DNA from: Sitta carolinensis
Taxonomy: Eukaryota; Chordata; Aves; Passeriformes; Sittidae
NCBI GenBank assembly: GCA_032173965.1
Contig: CM063289.1
Location: 27,925,690-27,989,689 of the forward strand
Length of the DNA stretch: 64,000 nt
Reading direction: 5' to 3'
Position 1 is the first letter of the stretch; every line of letters starts with the position of its first letter. The translations under genes and the position numbers were made by a program. Of the stretch, positions 27,207 through 38,705 are shown one piece after another. Below the pieces are notes generated by a model. That model saw nothing but the letters and a program-made list of their open reading frames with translations. It made no database searches and was not told the DNA's origin.

Positions 27207-30200
27207 CTAGCGAGGCACAGCACAGATCTTGTAGGGGTGTGGGGCCATTGTGATGCCTATCATGGGCTGGAGGCTGAGCCTGCTGTCTGGGGGGGCCTGG
27301 AAGGTGAATTTCTGCAGCAGGGAGGTGAAGAAGAGGAAGAGCTCGGCACGGGCCAGCACCTCACCCAGGCAGGAACGCTTCCCTGTGGAGACAGCAACCC
27401 CCAGCACCCTCAGACTGTGCTTCTGCTGCTGAAAACCCTTCTGCCTGCCCTTAGGACTGCATTCCAGCTCTGTTACCCCATTCCTGCATGAGTTTTCCAA
27501 CCCAAACCAAGCTTCCCAATAATAACTTTGGCATTACAGCATGGTCTGCCCCCCGAATTGCATGACTTTGTGAGGACAATTCACACCCACACACGACCTG
27601 GATGTGCCCAGGCTGGGAGAGCTCACCAAAGAGAGCTGCCAGAGGAGATGTGTGGTGCTGGTGTGGGAAGCAGGTGCTAAAAGCAACTTCCCCAGAGAAC
27701 CTGCTGGCTGGGGAGCCCTGCGGTGGCACCAGTGAGGCCCCTGGTGAGCTCAGCCATGTGGGAGCAGGAGCACAGAGTGACGGCCTCAGTGATGTTCCTG
27801 AGGTCTCTGGAATTTACATGGGGTTTTATTCATCCTCATTTCTCTTCTGTGCATGTGAAAAGAGACAGAAAAGCATTCCAAGTGTGGTAGTGGTGCCTTG
27901 GGGAGGCCATGGGAGCATTTTGAGCAGCACCTCTTAAGGTGCATGTGCCCTTTCCGTTGCTATTTTCCTCTCTGTCTCCACCCTGCAGTTGGAAACCCAA
28001 GCCCACATGTGCACCATAATTCAGATCTTACCCATAGAGAATGGTAGAAAATACTCATTTTTCCAGAACTTCCCGTCCTTCAGAAAATGCTCGGGGTTAA
28101 AAGCATCAGGGGTTTTCCACTCATTCTTGTCAAACATCAGAGAGGTTAAATTTGCCATTATACAAGTGCCCTAAGAGGAAAAAAGAAAAATAACTCACGC
28201 TTTCTCTGGCACTGACAGCAGGAGGGGCAGTTTTATCTTCCAGTTTTCTCTCCACGAAGAATATCCTTAGTCATATTCTACTGAAATTATTTATGCAACA
28301 CCTGTCCTGGGTTGATGCTGAATTGTATCCCCATTTGTCTTCCCAAATTTGCCTTAAACCAGGACAACACCCCACAGCAGGCCCAGATTTTCTACTTCTG
28401 TTTGGAGGTGCAGTTACGTAACTGCATTTTTCCCTCATCAACATCGTTTTTATCTGTTGTAATCTTGGACCAAAGTCCCTGTAAGAGCTGGGATCTGTGC
28501 CTCAAGGGCATTTGGGGGAGTGTGGCACCATTCAGGCTGCTGGAGAACATGGCAAAAATCCGTGTTCAGCAGGAGTGAACTGTGGACAGGGCAGGAACTG
28601 TCTGCACAGGAGGCAGCTGGCTCGGCACTGTGCCTGGGGAGCTGGGAGTGTCCCTGGAGTCCCAGCACTCTGGGCTTTACCTTTGGGATGTAGTAGCCAT
28701 CCAGGTAAGCATCCTCCACTGCCATTCTTGGCACGTTGAAAGGGACAACGTTGCCTTTCCTCTGCACCTCGTGGATGACAGCGTTGGTGTAGTGCAGGTT
28801 GCTCCTGTCCTCCAGGGCGGGCGGCCGGGCCTGCCCGATGACCGCGTCGATCTCGGCTTGCACCCGGGCTGGGGAAAGAGCAGCAGTGAGCCCAGGGGAA
28901 AACCCTTGGAACAAGACAAGGTTATTGCTGGAAGGGTCTACCAAGGGCCCAGAGTGTGAGGACATTCCCAGCTGGTCTCTCACAAAGCTGTGAGGGATAA
29001 AAGCAAGGGAAAACACCGACTTTTTGAGCTGTACCTTGAATCTCTGGATGTGTGGCCATAAACAGCAAAGCCCAGCGGAGGGTTGAGGAGGTGGTCTCAG
29101 TCCCAGCAAACATCAGGTCGAGTGCACAGGCTATGAGGTTTTCCTCCTGGAAGGTGCCACTGTCGTGGTCCTTCAGGAAAAGGTGTGTTAGTGCCACAGG
29201 AACAGGGAGGGTGTCCTGGCACCAGGCTTGGTCCAGACCACCCCAAGGATTTTGGCAGAAGCTGTGGATGGCTGGCCTGAAACTGATGTGTGTCCTGAGC
29301 TCATAAAAGGCCACACAGGCAGCTCAGATGGGGAATGTGGGCTCATTTCCCATCCCTTCTGATTTCTAAGCCCCACTCCAGGAGGGTTTTCTCCCCTCTG
29401 CTGACCTTGGAGATCTCCAGCAGGTAGCTGTCAATGTAGTCCCGGCTCTCTGAGGGATTCCAGTCCTCCTTGTGTTTGTTGATCTGCTCTTGCATAAAAT
29501 TTTTCAATAACTTCCAGTCTTTAAAAATGGTTTGGTGGGCTCCAGGTAAGTATTTCATTATAGATGGGAAATTGTTGTACAGCTTTGAACACAAAAGGGG
29601 AAAGACAAATTGAATAATGGACTTTAAAACTTTTCCGACATCAAGACTTCAGCCTGTGATTGCACTTGCTGAATTTCTGGAGCTGGTGGAAACAGCAGGG
29701 AGCAGAATTCAAATTATGGGGAAACTTGTGCGTTACCCACTATTTCAGAGGGCAGGTTGGCAATCAGTGAGCAGGAAAAGTGATTTTGGGTGAGAGAGAG
29801 TAGCATGAGCATCACACAACTTAAACAGAAGGAAGAAAGAAATTACACACAAATCTACCCTGTGCAAAGGAACAGGGAATGACAGGTTTGGTCATGACAA
29901 CACTGCGACTTTTGAGGTTGTCTCCAGAGAAGAAACTATGGCCCTGGGTTGGTGGCAGAAGGCTGTACCTGGCTTGTGATGGCTCCATGGAGGACAGTCA
30001 TTTCATACATCAGCTTCAGCAGTCTTTGGAAATCCTCATCGTGGTATTCAAACCGGTTGCCAAAGATGAGGGAGCAGATGACGTTTGAAACAGCATTAGT
30101 GACTTTAAGCTGAGGGTCGAAAGGATTCCCTGGAGAAGAGAAAGATCAGTTCTCTTCCACTCTTCTCAGAAAATATGAAAACACATGTCAGAGGTAAAAT

Positions 30201-31795
30201 AGTCAAGAAATATGAATGAAATGAGTGTCCCCTAATAGGCACTGTCCTATGTGAGTGCTTTCCTGGGGTGCCTAGCTGGCCAAGCTTGGCAGGGCAACGC
30301 CAGTGGTCCCAGTTCAACCAGCTTATGGAGATGTTTGTTTACTTTGAAAAGCAAGGTCTACAGGATGTCATTTGGATTCATTGGAAACATCAGCGTTTAT
30401 GCACACAGGGTATTTCCCAGAGAGGAGGAGGCTGAAGGTGGGCTGTGAATAATGCTGCATTGTGAAAGGTGTTGCCTGGCTGCATTCCCCAGCCAATTGG
30501 AAGGCAAAGCACCTGTAAGAAGGAGCAGGGATGCTGGCAGGGTTGTAGCATCCCTTGCAAGGTGGGGTGTTTTTCAATGTGCAGTGAAGTTGTAACAGTC
30601 CCTCCCCGTTCCTGCCTTCACGGCTGCCGTGGGCCCTGGCACTCACCCTGTTCATCCCTAAGCGCATCCCCGAGGTACCGGGACTCCTCCTGGATGCGCT
30701 CCTCCAGGCTCCTCTTGCCCAAGCCGAAGTTTCGCAGTGTGGTCAGGGTGAACCTCCTCTGTGCCTTCCACAGGTGCCCAGTGGAGGAGATCAGTCCTGG
30801 CAGGAACACGCCCCGTGAGCCAGGGCCAGTCCCCCACTGAGGGAGAAAAGCTCCAGGGCTCTGCCTTGTCTCCAGCTGTCTCAGACCTCTGCAGGGTCAA
30901 GGCTTGAGGGATAACTCACCAATCTTATTGAAGATCTCCTCATCGATGGGAATGTCAGGGCGGCCCATGAACTTGTCCCCTTGGTTTACGAGCACTTCCT
31001 TCACCAGCCTCATCCCATTTACCATCACAAACTTCATGCTGCCCATGTTTATGCCGAAGATGTCACCGTATTTTTTACTTAGCTGGGAGGGGACGTAAAT
31101 AAAAGGGGTTTTCATTTGCAATGAATGTTCCTGGTGAGACCAGGACAGCCCTGTCAGGGGACATAGGACAAAAAAAAAGAAGAGTGGGAAGGGAGACAGA
31201 ATGTGTGCACTCTGCCTGAGGCCATAGTTTTTTCCTTTCCTCTTTTCCTGTATCAGTGATCGGGAGATGGTGTTAACTTGCCATAAATCAAGTAAACCTC
31301 ACCAGGTTTGATTGTCCAGTCCTATGTTTTTCCAGTTTTTGTTTCACCCCATTCCAGCCCCTACTCAGACCTGTAGGGTTTGTACATCTGTGACTGCACC
31401 TGTGGGATCCTGCTGTGACCTTTGCCCACAGAATCGCTCCACACTTGTCACCCTGCTTCTACTGAGGAAAATGTCACTGATGAGGGCAAACCTCCTGCCT
31501 GCCTTCATGACCTGTGGGGTTTGGGTTATCCCTCTCCCTGCAGGGCCAGGGATTTGTAGCTGCAATCCTTCCATCCCTTCCCCATACTGCTCACAAACCC
31601 ACATACCCTCCCCACTGTGACCGCAGGATCTTTGAAGTCCAGGAGGTAGATGTGCCCCAAAAAGGGAAGGCGGAAGGGGGTGGGAGGGTAATCCTTTGGA
31701 TTTCTGTTCTTCATGTAGTCTGCGATGAGCAGGAAGACGAAGAGAAAGATGAGGAATGTCTGGAGAGAGATGCTGTCCCAGAGGAAGTGCAGCAT
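27207..31795 (-). CDS. CYP2J: CYP2J subfamily cytochrome P450, copy A (intact, 9 exons)
   Basis: Exons in transcription order: 31795-31607, 31082-30920, 30796-30647, 30129-29969, 29582-29406, 29170-29035, 28868-28681, 28170-28032, 27382-27207. Lengths 163, 150, 161, 177, 188 and 139, with matching phases, are the standard CYP2 pattern. The product is 492 residues with no break. Exon 1 encodes an N-terminal membrane anchor ([18 protein letters not shown]) and a proline-rich hinge in which the usual PPGP is PPTP. Later come the I-helix AGTETTSST, the K-helix ExxR (EVQR), FNPEHF and the haem loop [11 protein letters not shown] with its cysteine thiolate. The family are ER-bound NADPH-dependent monooxygenases acting on fatty acids, vitamin A-like or carotenoid substrates. 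The gene is compact (4.6 kb) and lies tail to tail with HOOK1. By position it could be avian CYP2J40 or CYP2J19, which I could not resolve. Confidence 0.93.
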
Positions 31796-32219
31796 GGCTG
31801 GATGGTGGGGCTCTGCAGGGACGTGTCCCACAGCAGGTCAGGCAGGCTGAGCTCACAGGGCACCTCTGAGGCCCCCGGGCCCGGGGCTGAAGGGTGATGT
31901 GCTGGCACAGCTGTGGGTGCAAACACAGGACAGCAAGGAGTGGCTTTTGCTGCTCTCAAGGCTACATTCAGACTCCTGTTTCCTCAGCTTTCAGAAAGGA
32001 TTAAACCCCTTCTTGATCAAACAGAAACATTCCCTCTGATTTGATTTTTAAAAAAAACCACCAAGAACCACCCTTTCCTCTCCAGCCTCCCCTCTGTACT
32101 TTACTAAACCCCAGTGCTCCATGCCCTTATCTAAAGGACAGAAATGAGCTTTGTGGGATTGAGATTAAAACCTGGCAGGTTCAGCGTGCTGTTCCCACAA
32201 GCCCATCTCTCAGGATGAC

Positions 32220-32560
32220 CCTGCTCCCTCTTTCCCGGGTGTCCTCACCGTGCTACGTCCCAGTTTCAGCTTCCCAGTGCCAGGGAGTCTCAGCTGCTCC
32301 GAGAGCCTCGCGATTTCCTTGTTTACAGCAGCTCGCTCCCCGGTACGAGGAGTCCCGGGCCAAGCCCCACGTCTCAGGGGACATCCGAGATAAGGCTGCA
32401 CAAACCTTTCACAAACCATCTGACTCAGTTTCGCGTTTCCGTGTGTCTGGGTGACGTGAGCTGAAAGTAAACAGCTGAACGGAACGCAGCGCTTCCTCAG
32501 CGCCCTCGTTTTCTTGAGCTCCCCCAGGCGAGTGCAGGCAGAGCTCCGGCCATGCCTCGA
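32220..32560 (-). promoter_or_regulatory. CpG-enriched block upstream of CYP2J copy A
   Basis: About two dozen CpGs occur in 340 bases, 0.4-0.75 kb upstream of the copy A start codon, in otherwise CpG-poor flank. No TATA box or recognisable exon was seen. It may be the copy A promoter or an upstream noncoding exon, but nothing in the sequence fixes its direction. Confidence 0.3.
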
Positions 32561-34519
32561 GCTCTCCAGCCATCCCTTCCCACCTGCCTTGTCCCTTGGG
32601 CATAGCCCAGAGTGGAGCTGCTCCCAAAGCCCCCAGAGCTCATGAAGGTGCTGAGAAGCCGATGCAGGTGCCCAGCTCTGCAGGCTGGGTGCAGCTGGCA
32701 GCAGACCGTGCCGCATTTTCCCACCCGGGAGCAGCTCCGCGTTAGGGAGGTGTTCGTGCACCTGGACCACGTGGAATTTTGATGCGTATTTTGTGTTGTA
32801 CTGTGAAAGCAGCAGGGAGCAGCAGCACTTTGCCCTTGCTCCACGTGGCTCTGTCACAGCCCCCTGCAGTCTTCAGCTGCCACCTCCTGCTCTGGGGGAC
32901 GTTTGGGGCTCCTTTTCTCTCTTGGAGGCATCAGTTGTGGGTGTTGGGATTGTCCAGTGTTGATGACAAGGCACAGAGGTGCAGCAGAGCCACTGCAGTG
33001 GAGCCATACTCATGTTCCCCATAAGCCTTACACCTGGGAAAGATGGAGAAGTCAAATCTCCGTTTTATTGGGGAATTCAAAGGGGAGAGGCCTGTTTTTG
33101 AGGATATTTCTTTTCACCTCTGGTTTTTAAGCACATTTAGGCATGAGTCCTTGGAGATGCACGTGTTCACCAGCAGTGACATGAGAGGATCCCCTTGAAA
33201 ATTAAACAAATTCATGACTCCTGCTTTTAAGGTATTGCATTTAATTAAAAAAAAAAAAAAATTACTTTCTATCCAGGAGAAGGGGAGGAAAACCCAAAGT
33301 AACGAAGAAACACAAGTTGGAAATGAAAGAGAGAGATCAATATTTATTTGCTAAGCGAGTGCAAATAATACGAGCTGTAGCCACATGCCAGAGGTCAGAC
33401 CTACAGCAGAAGGAATATAAAAATGGAGAGAAACCAGTGCCTAATCCCAAGTGGCGTTGAAGACTTCATAGGCGCAAAAAAAGCCCTGAATCTTTTATGT
33501 TTTCTCTTTTACAAAGACAAAAACACAACATGGGAGCCTGTGACTGTGAAACAATAATTAAAAACGGAATAGGATTAAAGTGATCAGTCGGAAGGACGGC
33601 TCCGTGACAGAATCCCCGAGCGCCCGGCGTGGCAGGGATGTGATGTGCAGAGGACTCTCCCCTGTGGCATAAATCTGCCACTGCACGGGGATTGCTTTGT
33701 ACTGCAGCAAAGCCGTTATTGCCGGGGACAGAGGAGAAAACCAGTGGAAATGAAACTCGATGTAATCCTCTTTTCCTGTTAACTATTCCATATCCTACGT
33801 GGGTACCCACAGAAAAGTCACTTAGGAAAGGTGAGATGCAAAAAAAGAACAAGAGGAAAAAGAATAATCTTTGCTATGACGAGTCCAAACTGAAGCCCAC
33901 AGGAGACAGCATTTCTAAGCATAAATATTCGGTCACATAACTGGAAAAAATCTCTACAAGTTGCATACTTAATTAGCTCTTATCCAAAGAGACCTGGCAT
34001 AGGAAGAAGCTGTGTCCATCGTGCAGGGTGCCCTGTCCCCAGCTGCCTCCTTGGCCCCACACTCTGTCCATGCCGGTCACACACAGACATAAATCTTTGC
34101 CAGAAACAGGGGAAGTGCTGAACTCGTGACTTCCCACCACAAAGCCACTGTTCCAACGCTTCCTTCCTGAGGGCCAGCACTGAGCTGCCACGGGCATGAC
34201 CCTTCCAACACTCTCTGCTGTTCCCTTTCTGCTGCACTTCAGGTGAACTGCTCCCCAGCAACCCCAGGGGATTATTTTATTACAGTTTTTCTGATTTGTA
34301 CTTTACTAGTACAGACTTTTCTAATATAAAATTGCTGTATCATATTTTTATAGCCCTTCCAGGCCTGCTGGAAGCACAGTTCCTTGTGCTATCCCACTTG
34401 GGTTGGGCTTTGGTAGAAGCTGCTTCTACTCCCATGTAGCCTCCTAATTAAAATTTCCATATACTTTGAGATCCAAAACAATGCTTGCTGCTGCTGCAGA
34501 GATGACTGCTTAGATACTT

Positions 34520-34660
34520 TTTATCCCTGGAAGTGTCCAAGGCCAGGTTGGAGGGGGCTTGGAGCAACCTGGTTTTGTGGAAGGTGTCCCTGCCCATGGC
34601 AGAGGGGTTGATCTTTAAGGTCCCTTTCAAGACAAACCGTTCCTTGATTCTGTGACTTCC
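34520..34660 (+). mobile_element. CR1-type LINE 3' fragment
   Basis: This is a sense-oriented CR1 terminus: CAAGGCCAGGTTGGAGGG, then GGTGTCCCTGCCCATGGCAG, then AAGGTCCCTTTCAAG and a GATTCTGTGA tail. It is clearly of avian CR1 type and moderately diverged. Confidence 0.75.
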
Positions 34661-35621
34661 ATCACACAGCAGCAATGTGGGTCCACCACGCTGAGCCCAA
34701 GCCCACCTGAGGCTCAGGATTGATTGGCTGCGGCCACCTAGAAGTCTAAATTGATGTTAAATCCTGAGTCCCGAGCTTGTGTGCACGGCCCGCTGCTCCC
34801 TGTGAGCAGGGACACCGCAGGGGCCCTCGGCTCTCTGGGCGCTGCAGCACCAGGGGTTGCTAAGTGGTCCTGGGTGATGGACATACCCCCTGTGGAAAAG
34901 TCAACACCAAACCATGCTTCTGCAGCTGGCAGACACCTTCCTGGGAACTGCTGACAGTGGAAATTAGGTAATAAGGCTTTTAAATCCATGCATTTTGTCG
35001 GAACGGGGAGCAGGACTGAGGCGAAGGGGAGAGCCACGAGGGTTGTGTTTGCGGCAGTGTGCAGGATGCTTTTGTGCCCCTCCCCTGCCCCCCAGATGCT
35101 GGCGGGCGCCGGACCTCCAGGGCCCATCACTGCCATCATTCCAGCCCCAAATCTGTGTTGTGGTCAGGAGAAGGGGGTTCCCAGTTCGGGGGGCCTGGCT
35201 CAGGCGCGGGGCACGGCGCGGAGCCGGAAGGGTTTGGGGCAGCGCGTCAGGCTGAGCGTGAAGGCGAAGGAGAGCGCCGCTGGCGCCTGGAAGGTGAACT
35301 TCTGCAGCAGGGCCACGAAGAAAATGAAGAGCTCGGTCCTGGCGAGCTGCTCCCCGGGGCAAGCCCTCTTGCCTGGAAAAGGAGCACAGATAACCCGAAG
35401 GAGCGCGGAGCGAGCTCCAGCCTTCTCCGAGCCTGCTCCGGCCCGCGGCGCCGTGCGCAGGCTGCGGCGGCTTTTCTTCCTCGAAAGGTTAGGTGGCAAT
35501 GTTCACCCACACAATCTGCTCAAACCTTCCCCAGAAGTTTGCTGCTGAGCAAACTGCGCCTGTTCCGACAGGCGAAGAGCGGTAACAATCTGAACAACCC
35601 AGTTACGCAACTCGTGCAAGA

Positions 35622-35624
<3 letters not shown>

Positions 35625-35653
<29 letters not shown>
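35625..35653. repeat. 29-base T homopolymer in copy B intron 8
   Basis: This is an uninterrupted run of 29 T on the plus strand (A on the transcribed strand sense). It lies about 180 bases downstream of exon 8 in transcript order. No associated retroposon body was recognised. Confidence 0.9.
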
Positions 35654-35657
<4 letters not shown>

Positions 35658-35836
35658 ATCCCGCAGTAACAAATTGATTTCCACCCCGCTCCGAGCAGCC
35701 TCTGTTAACTGTGACTGGGATTCTCACTGTGGGGATGGAAGCTGGAGCGGTACCCCCTACTCCACAAGCAGTGTCTTGGGCAACAAAATAAAAAGGTTTG
35801 CAAAAAGAAAAGCCACCTCCCCATCCATCATCCTAC

Positions 35837-35974
35837 CTGCAGAGAAGGGCAGAAAAGCCTCCGCCTCCTGTACTGGCCGTTTTCCAGGAAATGTTCAGGA
35901 TTAAAGGTGTCTGGAGTCTCCCACACGTTCTTGTCGAACATGATCGAGGTCAGGCTGGTCATCAGGGTGGTGCC
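35837..35974 (-). other. Copy B exon 8 with one-base deletion
   Basis: The exon is 138 bases against 139 in copy A. It reads [15 protein letters not shown] and on to [10 protein letters not shown] in frame, then shifts near 35866. The other frame continues EAFLPFSAG into a normal GTAGGA donor. The missing base falls in the run AGGAGGCGGAGGC. Confidence 0.88.
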
Positions 35975-36833
35975 CTGCGAGAGGTGGAGAAAAGGGGCGA
36001 TTACGCGGCGGAGAGGAGCCCACCTGTTGTCAGACCGGGTTATTATGAGCTTTGTAAACGACACTGTTTTAACGGCAAAACGGATTTTTTCCCCCCTAAG
36101 CTACGTAACTAAATGAGGGTGAAAGCTTGCGGGATTGTTCACTTGTGTGTGCCTTTACGTATCACCCAGTGTTGGTCTGCACCCTGAGCTGCAGTAACAG
36201 GTTATTTAAATTGGTAGCACTGCATTCCCATAGGAACGTGAAGCAATTTAATCAAGCAATTTTCAATCGATTGGTTTAAATGTGCTTTTTTAGAAAAAAA
36301 TAAGAGTGATCTGGTTTATCTCTACATTCTCCATCAGCAAGAGAAATATTCTAATCAATGTGGAGGAAAATGCCTGGATTTTAAAAATTTGCTTCACTGC
36401 AACCAGTCATATAGAAGGAAGAGATTAGTTATATATAAATCCCATATTTGCTTTTGTAATTGCAGAACAGTGTGTGTGAAACAATACTCATTACCTGCCT
36501 TTTATCAAGTGCTACTTTTAATAGATGATTATTAATATTGTGTAGAATTAACAAACCTGAACTGTTTGCTTTCCTATGTTTCCTGTCATGTGTTGAGTGT
36601 GTCCTTTATAAAATCTAAGGCACAAACCTTTTAAAATTGGAAATTACAGCCAACACTGTAGGATCTCACAAGGATCTCACAATTCTTCTCTGTAAGGAGG
36701 TGACACCCATAACAGCCCCACAGAATCCATCAAGAGGGTTTGTATTTTCTATATAATTGTGATATTTCTATAAGATCCTGATAATTGGTTCCCCTCCAGG
36801 TGAGATTTGGGGCTTGGACTGTGAAGACACTGC

Positions 36834-37095
36834 TCTGGTGGGATGAAGGCTGGGGGGATGAAGGATGGAGGGATGAGAGCTGGTGGGACAAATGCTGGTG
36901 GGATGAAGGCTGGTGGGACGAGGGCTGGTGGGACAAAGGCTGGTGGGATGAAGGCTGGCAGGATGAGGGCTGATGGGATGAAGCCTGATGGGATGAAGGC
37001 TGGCAGGATGAGGGCTGTCAGGATGAGGGCTGGTGGGATGAAGGCTGGCGGGATGAGGGCTGGTGGGATGAGGGCTGGCAGGATGAGGGCGGGTG
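36834..37095. repeat. 15-bp minisatellite in copy B intron 7
   Basis: About 17 tandem copies of a 15-bp unit close to GGATGAGGGCTGGTG, with substitutions but no insertion or deletion, so the phase is constant over about 250 bases. Because the unit is a multiple of three, long open frames appear on both strands here and are artefacts. The array ends only about 12 bases from the exon 7 donor. Confidence 0.95.
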
Positions 37096-37107
37096 TTCCC
37101 CACGCAC

Positions 37108-37294
37108 TTTGGGCAGGTGGAAGCCGGCCAGGGTGGTGTCACTGGTGGCCATGCGGGGCACCCCCAGGGGCACCACGTTGCCCATGCGCAGCACCTCGCT
37201 CAGCACGGCGCTGGTGTAGGGCATCTTCTCCTTGTCGGCCATCGAGGGCTGCTGGCACTGCCCACCACGGCATCGATCTCCTGCTGCACTTTCT
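37108..37294 (-). other. Copy B exon 7 with one-base deletion and weak donor
   Basis: The exon is 187 bases against 188 in copy A. It starts [12 protein letters not shown], then the frame is lost at about 37255-37258. A different frame continues [19 protein letters not shown] to GFHLPK. The donor is AAA|GTGCGT, lacking the usual G before GT and the A at +4. Third codon positions are almost all G or C, unlike exons 1-6. Confidence 0.88.
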
Positions 37295-37334
37295 CTACAG
37301 GGAGCAAAAAGAGATTCAAAATATCCCTCTTCAT

Positions 37335-37660
37335 AGGATTTTTAGGGTTGGAGAGGCCCTCTAAAATGATCAAGGCCAACCATTAAACCAGCACTGCCAG
37401 GTCACCACCAAACCATGTCCCCAAGTGCCACATCCACCCTCCTTTTGAACATTTCCAGGGTGATTGCACCACTCTTCTGGGCAGGGAGTGGTTCCCTGTT
37501 CCAGGGCTGGACAACCTTTTCAGTGAAGAAACTTTCCCAAATATCCAACCTAAACCTCTGTTGGCCATTTCCTCTTGTCCTATCACTTGTTCCTTATGAG
37601 AAGAGACCAATCCCCACCCGTTACACCCTTCTTTCAGGGAGTTGTAGAACATGAGGAGGT
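37335..37660 (-). mobile_element. CR1-type LINE fragment in copy B intron 6
   Basis: This is an antisense CR1. TTTTTAGGGTTGGAGAGGCC is followed by the blocks TTTCCAGGGTGATTGCACCA, CTGGGCAGGGAGTGGTTCCC, AGTGAAGAAACTTTCCC and CCTCTTGTCCTATCACTTG in the usual order. About 320 bases are recognisable. Confidence 0.7.
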
Positions 37661-38529
37661 GCCCCTGAGCCTCCTTTTTTCTGGGCTAAACACTCCCCAT
37701 TCCCTCAACAGCTTCTCCTAAGACTTGTCTTCAAAAGACTCCCAAGAGGATACCTGGGGCACAGGCATATCCAAGATGTGGCAGGGAACTCTGTTCCCTG
37801 AGTTTTCCTTTCCTAATTTTGGGCTAAGCAGAGGACCCCTCGTGGCCTACCCTGGATGTGGGGGTACGCGGCCATGTAGAGCAGAGCCCAGCGGATGGCG
37901 GTCGCTGTCGTCTCAGTCCCAGTTAAGAACAGGTCCAAGGTGGAGCACAGCAGGTTTTCCTCATGGAAATAGGAGCTAGTGTCACCCTTATACTTGGAAG
38001 AAAAACATGACAATGAAAACTCTTACTCTGGAGAGGATGCTTTTAAAACCCAATCCAAAATCACCTGCCTAACTAAAGACTGCTCCTTTATTTTCTACCC
38101 AAACACTTGGATATTTCCAGCTTTTAACTGGGTTTCAAGCCCTATGGACTATTTTGAAAGACATCCTGGTGGCTGTAGAGTGGCTCTTGAAAGCAGGTAG
38201 CATTTTTAAATGTCAAGTTTCACAACAGCAAACACAGGCCTGCTCATAGAGTGCTCACAGAAACATGAACATGTTCCGTGAGAGTCCTCCTACGCCGTGT
38301 GACAGAACGAAAAAGGGAAGAAGACAAAGTGTAAATCCTTTCAAATGGAAAAAAAAAATCTATGTGTTTTCAAAGTTATCGGGCTTCTGCTGCTGCAAAG
38401 TTTGATGTGGTAGAGGTAGAGAGGGAAATGCAATGTGTGAAGCAAAAGCTCCCTGAGAAAACAGCCCTGAATCTTCTCTGCTCATTCTATGGGTTAATCT
38501 TTAGGTGGTTTTAGTTACTTCCCTCTTAC

Positions 38530-38705
38530 CTTTTCTATTTCCTTCAGGTAACAGTCAATATAATCTCCTGCCTCGGACTGGTCCAAATCTTCCTTGTGCT
38601 TTTCAATCACACCTTTCACAAATATTGAAGTTTCTCCCAGTGCCTGAAGATTTTCCTGAAGGGTCCTGGCAACCATCTCATGATCAAAGGAAAAGCATTA
38701 TAAAG
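38530..38705 (-). other. Copy B exon 5 with one-base deletion and premature stop
   Basis: The exon is 176 bases against the constant 177. It translates LYNAFPLIMRWLPGPFRKIF to HWEKLQ, then meets TGA at 38618-38616. The neighbouring frame continues FVKGVIEKHKEDLDQSEAGD to KEIEK and a GTAAGA donor. The loss maps to the AATATT around 38621-38627, where one A is probably missing. Confidence 0.9.

Larger units (their letters stand above)
31796..35199. other. Spacer between CYP2J copies A and B
   Basis: This is the 3.4 kb between the start of copy A and the stop of copy B. It contains the CpG-enriched block at 32.2-32.6 kb, an A run at about 33247-33261 and a CR1 fragment at 34.5 kb. No extra P450 exon was found. 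The proximal 1 kb downstream of copy B would contain its 3' UTR (TTTATT, AATAAA on the minus strand, at 34276-34281). Confidence 0.5.

Noticed and set aside
34988..35655. Plus-strand open frames of 186-198 codons
   Set aside because: They are antisense shadows of the GC-rich copy B exon 9 and end in the T homopolymer.
36843..37364. 173-codon Gly/Met/Arg-rich open frame on the plus strand
   Set aside because: It is produced by the 15-bp minisatellite, whose unit is a multiple of three. It continues antisense through copy B exon 7.
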